DNA from: Pseudomonadota bacterium
Lineage (GTDB): Bacteria; Pseudomonadota; Gammaproteobacteria; Steroidobacterales; Steroidobacteraceae
NCBI GenBank assembly: GCA_023433515.1
Contig: JAEZCN010000069.1
Span: forward strand, 1-59,040
Length of the DNA stretch: 59,040 nt
Reading direction: 5' to 3'
Below are positions 33,843-40,795 of this stretch, one piece after another (the stretch's first letter is position 1; every line of letters begins with the position of its first letter). The translations under genes and the position numbers were made by a program. Under the pieces are notes generated by a model, which was not told the DNA's origin, did not search any database, and worked only from the letters and a program-made list of their open reading frames with translations.

Positions 33843-36191
33843 CTGAACTCGCGCATTTCCAGGGAGTCGCGCTTAGCACGGCTTTGGCCGTGGATCGAGA
33901 AATCCGTCGCGCGCCGTTATGCGTTCGCGGTGGTCGTCTCCATCGCGGCGGCGGCATTGCACTGGGTCGTCTATCCGATCACCCAGGGCCGGGCTTCGTT
34001 CGTCTTCTTTCCGCCGGCGATCATCCTGGTCACCTCCATCGCGGGTCGATGGCCGGGCGCGCTGGTTGCGCTCGCAGGCGTAATCAATTCGGCTCTGCAG
34101 AAAGACATCGATCTGGTCTTGACCGCGAACTCGCCCGAGCAGGTGGCCATCATCGCCTCGGTGATCGTGTCGGTCCTGCTGATCGGCGTGGGCGACTACT
34201 ACCGGTCGATCTCTCGTCGCGAGTTGTCGGACCTGCACGAGCTGCATGAACTTTCCGCGACGCTTGCGAGTATTCCGGGGATTTCCGATCAACTCAAACT
34301 GATCCTGGCGACGCTGGTGCGGATGCACGGCGCGGATCACGGTGTCATCACGACACCCGAAGCGAATCCATTCCCGAGCGCTTCGACAAGCACCGGGATC
34401 GATCCGACCACGCTCGCGGCCGTCGAGCGCGATCTGCCGCGTGCCGGCAAGCAGCGGCTCTTCGTGGCGGATGTCGATCGGGACAGCGCCGCCGCGCCGT
34501 GGCGCAACGCCGCTCTCAAGCTCGGCATTCGCGCGCTGCATTCGACTCCGCTGATCAGCCGCGAAGGAGAGGTGCTGGGCGCGCTGACCGTTTACTTCAC
34601 GGACTCGCACCGGCTTTCCGAGCGCGAGACGCGGCTGTCGGACATCTGCGCGCGCAAGGCGGCGGTGTTCATCGAGCGCGCGCGTGCCGAGGATCTCGCG
34701 AACCGGCGCGACCGGCGGCTGCAATCCGTGCTGGAGACGTCGGGCGTTCCCTTCGTGATGCTGTCGCCGGTGCGCGATGAATCGGGAAAGGTCGTGGAAT
34801 TCACCTGGGCGTATCTCAACACTTCCGCGGCGCGGATCATGCGTTGTCACATCTCGGACATCCTCGGCCGCAAGGTCACCGACACGTTGCCCCGCGCCTG
34901 GGACGAGCCCGGGCGATTCGAACTCTACGTGGACGCGCTCGAGAAGAACCAGACGCGCGAAGCGGAGCGGCAGACCGAGGCGGACGGCAACTCCAACTGG
35001 TATCACATCGTCGCTTCGCCGGTCGACGGCGATCTCGCCATCTGGTTCGCCGACATCACAAGGCGCAAGCAACAGGAGCGCGAACTGCTCGAGGCTGACC
35101 GGCGCAAGGACGAATTCCTCGCGACGCTCGCGCACGAGTTGCGCAATCCGCTCGCACCCATTCGCCAGGCGGCGGCCATCGCGCGCAACGAACAGGCCAC
35201 CGAGGCGCAGAAGCGCTGGTCCAACAACGTGATCGAACGGCAGGTCCAGCACATGTCGCTGCTGCTGGATGACCTGCTCGACGTCTCGCGCATCACGCAC
35301 GGAACATTGCAGCTGCGCAAGCAGGACACCGATCTGCAGTCCATCGTGGGCGCTGCGGTGGAAACCGCGCGTCCGCTCATCGACGAACGCCGGCATCGCC
35401 TGGCGATCGACGTTCCCGCCGAGCTGCACGTGCACGCCGATCCGCTGCGCCTCGCGCAGGTGTTGTCCAACCTGCTGACCAACGCCGCGAAGTACACGAA
35501 CCCGAACGGTGCCATCCACGTCGGCTGCACGGTGACCGGCCAGGATCTCGTCCTGTGGGTCGAGGACACCGGCATCGGCATCTCCGCGGAAGACCTGTCG
35601 AAGGTGTTCGGCATGTTCGCGCAATTGCGCTCGGCGCAGGAACACGCGGCCGGCGGGCTCGGGATCGGACTCGCGCTCGCCAAAGGCGTGGTCGAGTTGC
35701 ACGGCGGGCGCATCGAGGTGGCGAGCGCCGGCATCGGGAAGGGCAGCCGATTCACGGTGCGACTGCCGGGCGTCGTGAGGTCCGTCGCGGCGATCGGCAA
35801 CGCCGGCGCGCACGTCAACAGTGTCTCGTCCGCCAACAAGCGGATCCTGCTCGCGGACGACAACCGCGACGCCGCCGAGAGCCTCGCGATCATCCTGAGG
35901 CTGGAAGGGCACGAGGTGGACCTGGCTCACGACGGCCCATCCGCGCTGCGTGCGTTCGAGAGCAGGCGACCCGACGTGGCGCTGCTCGACATCGGAATGC
36001 CGGGCGCGAGCGGTTACGACGTGGCACGACAGATACGCTCCAGGCCCGAGGGCGGCGACGTGCTGCTCATCGCGATCACCGGGTGGGCGCAGGATTCCGA
36101 CCGTGCGCAATCGCGCGCGGCCGGATTCGATCATCACCTGACGAAACCCGTCGAACCCGAGGCGCTCATCGGGTTGTTAGGGCAGCGGTAG
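33843..36191 (+). CDS. Membrane hybrid histidine kinase (TM-GAF-PAS-HisKA-HATPase-REC), probable CTG start
   Basis: Domains: membrane helices in the first 125 residues, a GAF domain (about 145-300), a PAS domain (about 310-415), HisKA with His431 in LAHELRNPLAPIR, HATPase (N-box NLLTNAAKYT, DTGIGI, GLGIGLAL), and a receiver with Asp716 in LLDIGMPG. Numbers count from a CTG at 33843. That codon follows GGAGAGGG (33833-33840) at good spacing and gives a basic N-terminus plus a full first helix. No ATG, GTG or TTG occurs between an in-frame stop near 33804 and a GTG at 33930, and that GTG lies inside the first helix and has no Shine-Dalgarno. ATT further in is also possible. The signal and partner are unknown. 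Confidence 0.88.
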   Translation: MNSRISRESRLARLWPWIEKSVARRYAFAVVVSIAAAALHWVVYPITQGRASFVFFPPAIILVTSIAGRWPGALVALAGVINSALQKDIDLVLTANSPEQVAIIASVIVSVLLIGVGDYYRSISRRELSDLHELHELSATLASIPGISDQLKLILATLVRMHGADHGVITTPEANPFPSASTSTGIDPTTLAAVERDLPRAGKQRLFVADVDRDSAAAPWRNAALKLGIRALHSTPLISREGEVLGALTVYFTDSHRLSERETRLSDICARKAAVFIERARAEDLANRRDRRLQSVLETSGVPFVMLSPVRDESGKVVEFTWAYLNTSAARIMRCHISDILGRKVTDTLPRAWDEPGRFELYVDALEKNQTREAERQTEADGNSNWYHIVASPVDGDLAIWFADITRRKQQERELLEADRRKDEFLATLAHELRNPLAPIRQAAAIARNEQATEAQKRWSNNVIERQVQHMSLLLDDLLDVSRITHGTLQLRKQDTDLQSIVGAAVETARPLIDERRHRLAIDVPAELHVHADPLRLAQVLSNLLTNAAKYTNPNGAIHVGCTVTGQDLVLWVEDTGIGISAEDLSKVFGMFAQLRSAQEHAAGGLGIGLALAKGVVELHGGRIEVASAGIGKGSRFTVRLPGVVRSVAAIGNAGAHVNSVSSANKRILLADDNRDAAESLAIILRLEGHEVDLAHDGPSALRAFESRRPDVALLDIGMPGASGYDVARQIRSRPEGGDVLLIAITGWAQDSDRAQSRAAGFDHHLTKPVEPEALIGLLGQR

Positions 36192-36228
36192 TAAGACGCC
36201 AGTAGTAAGACGCTGGTAGTAAGACAAT
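36188..36228. repeat. Three tandem copies of a 13-14 bp unit (GTAGTAAGAC...)
   Basis: GTAGTAAGACGCC, AGTAGTAAGACGCT and GGTAGTAAGACAAT follow each other directly, starting at the stop codon of the hybrid kinase (TAG at 36189-36191). Each unit contains TAG or TAA, so further copies add stop codons. The rest of the 120-bp gap shows nothing else clear. Confidence 0.7.
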
Positions 36229-36310
36229 GGTCGTACCGGCCCCCTTAAGGGTAGTTAGCAGATGCAGGGGTTTGGGATAGAATGCCGATCCGCGACACGT
36301 GGATGGAACC

Positions 36311-36862
36311 ATGAACTACGGCCCGCTGGAATTCGCCGCCTGGCTGCAGCGCAAACAACCGAAGGCGCCGGAATCCGCCGCCGTGCAGGCCGCGCGCGCC
36401 GCGGCGCCCGTCCAGCGGCCGGCCGACAATCGCCTGACCATCATCACCGGGACGCAGACGCTGACCCCGGTCGCGCGGATTCCGCGCGAGGATGCCGTGA
36501 GCGTCTACGAGGCCGTGGCGAAGAGTGTCACGCCCGCGCATGCCATACCGGAATCCGTGTGCGTCGAAGTGCGCGCGAGATTCCGGCCGCTCGTGCTCGT
36601 GTTGTCCTCGAACCAGGCCGTGACCTGGGAGCTCATGCTCGCGCCCGACGTGCAGTTGTGCGCGGTGCTGCTAGCCGGCAGCGGCGAGTCGCGCGTGAAG
36701 GGTGCGAAGGGCGCACCGGTTTCCTCGATCGGCGGTTTCTATGCATTCAGGCGCGGATCCGAGGAGTTCCGCCACCTCGAACGCGAAGTCATGCGGTGCG
36801 TCGGCCGCACCATCGAGAAGTTCCACAGCTCGTACGCCGCCGAATCCTTCCAGATCGGCTAA
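36311..36862 (+). CDS. Conserved-looking hypothetical protein
   Basis: The 183-residue protein has no signal peptide or membrane helix. It has an Ala/Pro-rich N-terminal third (MNYGPLEFAAWLQRKQP, then Ala and Pro runs) and a compact C-terminal domain from about residue 70: SVCVEVRARFRPLVLVLSS, VTWELMLAPDVQLCAVLLAG, then a helix ending FHSSYAAESFQIG. I do not recognise the family. Codon use matches its neighbours, so it looks like a real gene. Its TAA stop (36860-36862) lies at the outer edge of the left REP-like repeat. Confidence 0.65.
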   Translation: MNYGPLEFAAWLQRKQPKAPESAAVQAARAAAPVQRPADNRLTIITGTQTLTPVARIPREDAVSVYEAVAKSVTPAHAIPESVCVEVRARFRPLVLVLSSNQAVTWELMLAPDVQLCAVLLAGSGESRVKGAKGAPVSSIGGFYAFRRGSEEFRHLEREVMRCVGRTIEKFHSSYAAESFQIG

Positions 36863-36900
36863 TGGGGACATTCCTCGTTTCCTAGCAAAAGGGGACAGGC
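36861..36900 (+). repeat. REP-like element, left copy of an inverted pair
   Basis: It begins AATGGGGACATTC, continues GTTTCCTAGCAAAA and ends GGGGACAGGC. The reverse complement of 37124-37163 matches it at all but about three of 40 positions. The TAA stop of the upstream gene overlaps its first bases. Paired GGGGACA boxes of this type are associated with RAYT transposases in other proteobacteria. Confidence 0.8.
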
Positions 36901-37102
36901 CTCGATTCGGGACTCGATGGGTCATCGCTTGCCGGGCTCGCACGGCTCAATCGCATCGCACGGGCGCGGTCCATGCCGTGCACGGACAGCGTAATCGCCG
37001 GTGCTCATCGACCTGCGCACCGACGCGAAGTTCACCGGACCTCGCTCGTAGACGGCATCGAATTTCCGCCAATTACCGTGCCCGGGAGGAAGAGGTGGGC
37101 AT
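36882..37102 (-). pseudogene. Possible RAYT (REP-associated tyrosine transposase) relic
   Basis: The segment between the inverted REP copies is about the place a RAYT gene would occupy but is only about 220 bp, where an intact gene needs about 500-700. On the minus strand an ATG at 37102 is followed, with a one-base shift, by HLFLPGT, resembling RAYT N-termini. The last 26 codons before a TAG at 36884-36882 read RAMRLSRASP...PESRPVPFC, like a RAYT tail running into the REP. The His-x-His catalytic core is absent. The reading rests on position and short matches, so confidence is low. Confidence 0.4.
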
Positions 37103-37123
37103 GGGCACGCGAGCGCGCAGGTC

Positions 37124-37163
37124 AGGTCTGTCCCCTTTTGCTAGGAAACAGGGAATGTCCCCA
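37124..37163 (-). repeat. REP-like element, right copy of an inverted pair
   Basis: On the minus strand it reads AATGGGGACATTCC, then TGTTTCCTAGCAAAA, then GGGGACAGAC. It is inverted relative to 36861-36900 and nearly identical. The TAA stop of the cardiolipin synthase-like gene (37166-37164) overlaps its outer edge, mirroring the left side. Confidence 0.8.
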
Positions 37164-38432
37164 TTACAGCTGCGAGCGCAGGAGTAGCGCGAGCTTCTCG
37201 TTCACGCGGCGGCCGAACTTGCGGGTGCGCCACTTCTTGAGCGCCATGCGCCGCGACTGGTGGATGTCGGCGTCGATGAGCCGGATCTGCTCGCGTGCGA
37301 GCTCTTCGCTGAACACGTTGAGATTGGCTTCATCGTTGAGGCGGAACGAGCGGTCGTCGAAGTTCGCTGAGCCGACGGAGGTCCACATCTCGTCGATGAC
37401 CAGCACCTTGCTGTGCATCATCGTGGGCTGGTACTCATAGATCAGGATGCCGGACTCGAGCAGCTCGCCGTAAAGGCCATGGGCCGCCCAGCGTCCGATT
37501 CGCGCGTCGGTGTACCGGCCCGGTACGACGATGCGCACGCGCACCCCGCGCCGTGCCGCGGAACACAGAGCCTCGACCGTGAGCTTGTCCGGCACGAAGT
37601 ACGCGTTCGCGATGTCGATGGACTTCCGCGCGGCGGTGAGCGCGAGCAGCACCATCAGGTGCAGGCTCTCGGAGCCGCCGACGGGCGAGCTGCCGAACAT
37701 CTGCGCATCCATGTCGCCGACGGGCGAGAGCGTCGGAAAATACTCCGCGCCATGCAGCACCCGTCCGGTGGCCTTGATCCAGTTGTCGACGAACACGGCT
37801 TGCATCTGCGCGACCACCGGACCTTCGGCCCTGAAATGCGTTTCCCGCCAGGGAGGAAGGCCTGAAATTCCGGTGTCCCACTCCGTGCCCATGCCGACGC
37901 CGCCGGTGAACCCGACCTTGCCATCGACGACCAGCAGCTTGCGGTGCGTGCGATTGTTGAGCCGGCCGAGGTGAAACCACGACGGCGGATGGTAGAGATG
38001 TACTTCGCAACCGGCGGCCCGCGCCGCATCGAGCATGGCGGAGTCCATCGTTCGCGAGCCCAGCCAGTCGAGCAGCATGTGTACCTTTATTCCACGGCGC
38101 GCGGCGGCCGAGAGCTCCTCGACGAACGTGGCGCCGGGCCCATCGCGGAAGACGAAGGTCTCGAACGTGATGTTCGCCTGCGCCGAGCGGATGGCCTCGA
38201 TCATCGCCGGATAGATTTCCACGCCATTCAGGAGCGATATGACGCGGTTGCCGGGCACGAGCGGCGGCCCCAGCAGGATGCCGAGCGCGCGCCGGAAGTC
38301 CGCGTCGCCGCTGGTGTACAGCCGGCGGGGTCGATACAGGAGGCGCTTCTCGGCGGTCGCGACATTGGCACCGATCCAGAGCACGAACGCCGCGCACGCC
38401 AACGTCCCGACGATGATGGCGAGGGCGGTCAC
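37164..38432 (-). CDS. Cardiolipin synthase-like phospholipase D family protein
   Basis: The 422-residue protein has an N-terminal membrane helix (about 2-24) and two PLD catalytic motifs: HRKLLVVDGKVGFTGG from His163 and MHSKVLVIDEMWTSVGSANF from His340. Each HxKx4D forms half of the phosphatidyl-transfer site. This two-HKD layout with one N-terminal helix fits bacterial cardiolipin synthases (ClsA/ClsB type), which make cardiolipin in the inner membrane. The GTG at 38432 was chosen because it starts the membrane helix; the open frame extends upstream only as a shadow of the AI-2E gene. The stop codon lies in the REP element. Confidence 0.87.
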   Translation of the reverse strand: MTALAIIVGTLACAAFVLWIGANVATAEKRLLYRPRRLYTSGDADFRRALGILLGPPLVPGNRVISLLNGVEIYPAMIEAIRSAQANITFETFVFRDGPGATFVEELSAAARRGIKVHMLLDWLGSRTMDSAMLDAARAAGCEVHLYHPPSWFHLGRLNNRTHRKLLVVDGKVGFTGGVGMGTEWDTGISGLPPWRETHFRAEGPVVAQMQAVFVDNWIKATGRVLHGAEYFPTLSPVGDMDAQMFGSSPVGGSESLHLMVLLALTAARKSIDIANAYFVPDKLTVEALCSAARRGVRVRIVVPGRYTDARIGRWAAHGLYGELLESGILIYEYQPTMMHSKVLVIDEMWTSVGSANFDDRSFRLNDEANLNVFSEELAREQIRLIDADIHQSRRMALKKWRTRKFGRRVNEKLALLLRSQL

Positions 38433-38530
38433 GATGGATCCGGCGCGGGGCCTGGTGTCGCCCGCTGGATGGCTTTCATACGCCGCGATGATCCATTCTC
38501 GATGGGCGCTCCCGCAAGCGTCGCAACAGA

Positions 38531-39706
38531 TCAGACTTGTTTGGGGGTTTGTTTGGCGTCGGAGCCGGTTTCCTTCGCCGCGCGTGCGCGCCGGAACGGC
38601 AGCGGGTTCCACTGCCCCATGGGCGCGAGAAAGTCGCGCAGCACACGCCACTCGGGCTGCAGCTGCGCGGCGACCTTGAGCGCGACCAGCACCGGCGTCG
38701 CGAGCAGCATGCCGGGAATTCCCCAGAACCCGTAGCCGAACCACACGCCCAGCAGGATCACGAGCGCGTTCACTTCGAGCCGCCGGCCGACCGTGAGCGG
38801 TTGCACCAGTTGGCCCTCGATGAGATGAAGCGCGATGAATACACCCGGCACCGCCAGCGCATGCCCGAGATCGTCGAAGGTCACGAGCGCCGCGCACGCG
38901 AAGATGAAACACGCGGCGATCGGACCGACGTAGGGAATGAAATTGAGCACTGCCGCGAGTACGCCCCAGAGGATTGCGTTCGGCATGCCGAGCGCCGCCA
39001 TCGCGAGCGCGGTGGCGGCACCCAGACCGAGATTGATCAATGCGACCGTGCCGAAGTAGCGGCCGACCTCGCAGCGGATCGCCTCGGTGAGCCTGAGCGC
39101 GCGTGCACTTGGCGCGCTGCCCGCCAGTGATGCGCCCATGCGGGCGAGCAGTGGCTGACCGCCCAGCAGGAAGAACAACGTGAGCGGAATGATGGTCAGC
39201 GCCTCCAGGAACGAGCGCGTGAACGAGATCGCCGTGCTCTCGGTGTTCATGGGTGTGACGATCGCGGGCTTGGCCCGCGCCTGCGCGGAATTCCGGGTGA
39301 GCTTTCCGGCACGTTCGGCGACGTCATCGACGCGCGCGAACATCTCACGCACCGGTTTGAGGCGCGGATCGATCTTGCGCATGGTTTCGGGCGCCCGCGC
39401 CAGCCATTCGGTCGCCGGCGCCCACACCGCGTTGACCGCGATTCCGGCTGCCGCGAAGACCACGAACATCACGGCCGCGACTGCCATGCCGCGCGGCATG
39501 CGCCAGCGCTGCAGCCGATCCACCGCGGGGGTGAGAAGGAGTGCGAGGAAAATCGCGACCGCGACCGGGATGAAAACATCGCGCGCCAGGTACAACACCG
39601 CGCCCACGGCCAGGATCGACAACAGGATGATGGCCTTGCGAAGAGTGGTATCCGCGAGTGGGGTGGGGACGCTCACGCACGACAATGTGCGCCAGCGCGC
39701 AGCCAT
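38531..39706 (-). CDS. AI-2E family membrane transporter
   Basis: This 391-residue inner-membrane protein is of the AI-2E/TqsA/PerM family (PF01594). It has about eight membrane segments: a pair near residues 25-60, one near 75-95, a central soluble loop (about 100-165), then helices 165-185, 215-245, 250-275 and 290-345. Family motifs include FIPYVGP at about 262 and GYGFWGIPGMLLATP at about 334-348. Substrates of most members are unknown; the AI-2 exporter name should not be taken literally. A GTG 33 nt inside the frame (VPTPLADTTL) is an alternative start. It ends about 100 bp before the cardiolipin synthase-like gene. Confidence 0.9.
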   Translation of the reverse strand: MAARWRTLSCVSVPTPLADTTLRKAIILLSILAVGAVLYLARDVFIPVAVAIFLALLLTPAVDRLQRWRMPRGMAVAAVMFVVFAAAGIAVNAVWAPATEWLARAPETMRKIDPRLKPVREMFARVDDVAERAGKLTRNSAQARAKPAIVTPMNTESTAISFTRSFLEALTIIPLTLFFLLGGQPLLARMGASLAGSAPSARALRLTEAIRCEVGRYFGTVALINLGLGAATALAMAALGMPNAILWGVLAAVLNFIPYVGPIAACFIFACAALVTFDDLGHALAVPGVFIALHLIEGQLVQPLTVGRRLEVNALVILLGVWFGYGFWGIPGMLLATPVLVALKVAAQLQPEWRVLRDFLAPMGQWNPLPFRRARAAKETGSDAKQTPKQV

Positions 39707-39781
39707 GCGAACATGCGTGTCGGTCGTTCGCCGACGACGAAAAGCGCGCTGGCGCGGGTCGGTGGATTCCGACGCCGCGAG

Positions 39782-39886
39782 TTACGAGCCGAGGAGAATC
39801 ACGCCGCCGGCGATCAACGAACACAGGCCGAACAGGATGGCCGTGAGGTTGGCGACGATGTGTTCTCGATGTGCGATCCTGCGCAT
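39782..39886 (-). CDS. Small single-helix membrane protein (34 residues)
   Basis: An ATG at 39886 follows GGAG by 6 nt on the minus strand and encodes MRRIAHREHIVANLTAILFG, then LCSLIAGGVILLGS, then TAA. The first 12 residues are basic and polar and the rest forms one hydrophobic helix, the layout of a small inner-membrane protein. It sits in the 372-bp gap before the AI-2E gene, on the same strand. It is not similar to a family I can name; the good ribosome-binding site and clean topology support it. Confidence 0.5.
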   Translation of the reverse strand: MRRIAHREHIVANLTAILFGLCSLIAGGVILLGS

Positions 39887-40078
39887 TGCGGGCTCCGACG
39901 ATTCGAGAAATCAATCTACGTCGCGCGCGGGACGCCTTCCATAGGCGTCGGCGGCATATCGCCCGCGGAGCCTCCTACAGAACCGACGAAGTAGTTAGGG
40001 GTTCGCCCCGTTGTCGCCTCGTGCTGACATTGGCGACCGGAGAGAACGAATTTCGGAAATGTCTGTCAGACTTCCTCC

Positions 40079-40723
40079 ATGAATCGGCGGCGCGTTTTCC
40101 CGGCAGTCGCGGTGCTGCTGGCGCACGCAATGGTTTTGTATTGGCTCGCGTTGCTGCCCGCTCTTCGGGACCGGCCGGTCCAGACCCTGGATACGAAGCC
40201 GATCACGATTCTCCTGGCACCCCAGCCGGCTCCCGAGGCGGCAACGGTCCAGTCGCTGCCCAGCGAGCCGAGGGTCCCGACTCCGGTCGATCCTGTAACA
40301 GAACGGCCGGCTCCCGCGGTCGAGGCGTCCGGCGCCATCACTGCACCGCCGCCCGGCCGGATCGACTGGCCGCGCGAGGCCCGGAAGTCCGCGGCCCGGA
40401 TACTGGCGCAGGAAGCGGAGTCCGAGCGCATCGCAAAGATGTTCGCCGGTCCGGACGGCACCTGGGCGTCGCTCACCAAGCGCGAGCGCTCCCGGCTCAA
40501 GCGCTTCCGCTGGAAGCCCGGGGTGGACGGGCTCGAATACGACCAGGACGGCAACGCGATCTATCACATCAGCGAAGGCTGCGTGATCGTGAACGGCGGC
40601 TATATCGGCTGCGCGCTCGGCAAGGAGAAGATCCACGGCGATCTCTTCAAGGACATGCGTCTGTACTTCGACGAGCGGCGGCTGCCGCCGACCGACGAGG
40701 GCAATGGGACTGAAGGCCGGTAA
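40079..40723 (+). CDS. TonB/TolA-like single-pass protein with unknown C-terminal domain
   Basis: The 214-residue protein has one N-terminal membrane helix (about 8-28), a Pro-rich periplasmic stretch (about 45-100, PTPVDPVTERPAPAVEASG), then a soluble domain. The C-terminal part contains DGLEYDQDGNAIYHISEGCV, IVNGGYIGCALGKEKIHGDLF and two cysteines about 13 apart. This resembles the anchor plus spacer of TonB/TolA proteins but lacks a recognisable TonB C-terminal domain. Function unknown. It is followed after 72 bp by a triple-PAS hybrid kinase on the same strand. Confidence 0.7.
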   Translation: MNRRRVFPAVAVLLAHAMVLYWLALLPALRDRPVQTLDTKPITILLAPQPAPEAATVQSLPSEPRVPTPVDPVTERPAPAVEASGAITAPPPGRIDWPREARKSAARILAQEAESERIAKMFAGPDGTWASLTKRERSRLKRFRWKPGVDGLEYDQDGNAIYHISEGCVIVNGGYIGCALGKEKIHGDLFKDMRLYFDERRLPPTDEGNGTEGR

Positions 40724-40795
40724 CGGCACTTCGCGACAGCACAAGTCGGCCATTTCCTACAACGGCGACAGTTTGCCTCGACTACGCTTCCTCCC

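Noticed and set aside
37433..38912. Extending the cardiolipin synthase-like gene upstream to 38912
   Set aside because: The extra N-terminal sequence is an out-of-frame reading of the AI-2E gene. The GTG at 38432 directly precedes a membrane helix.
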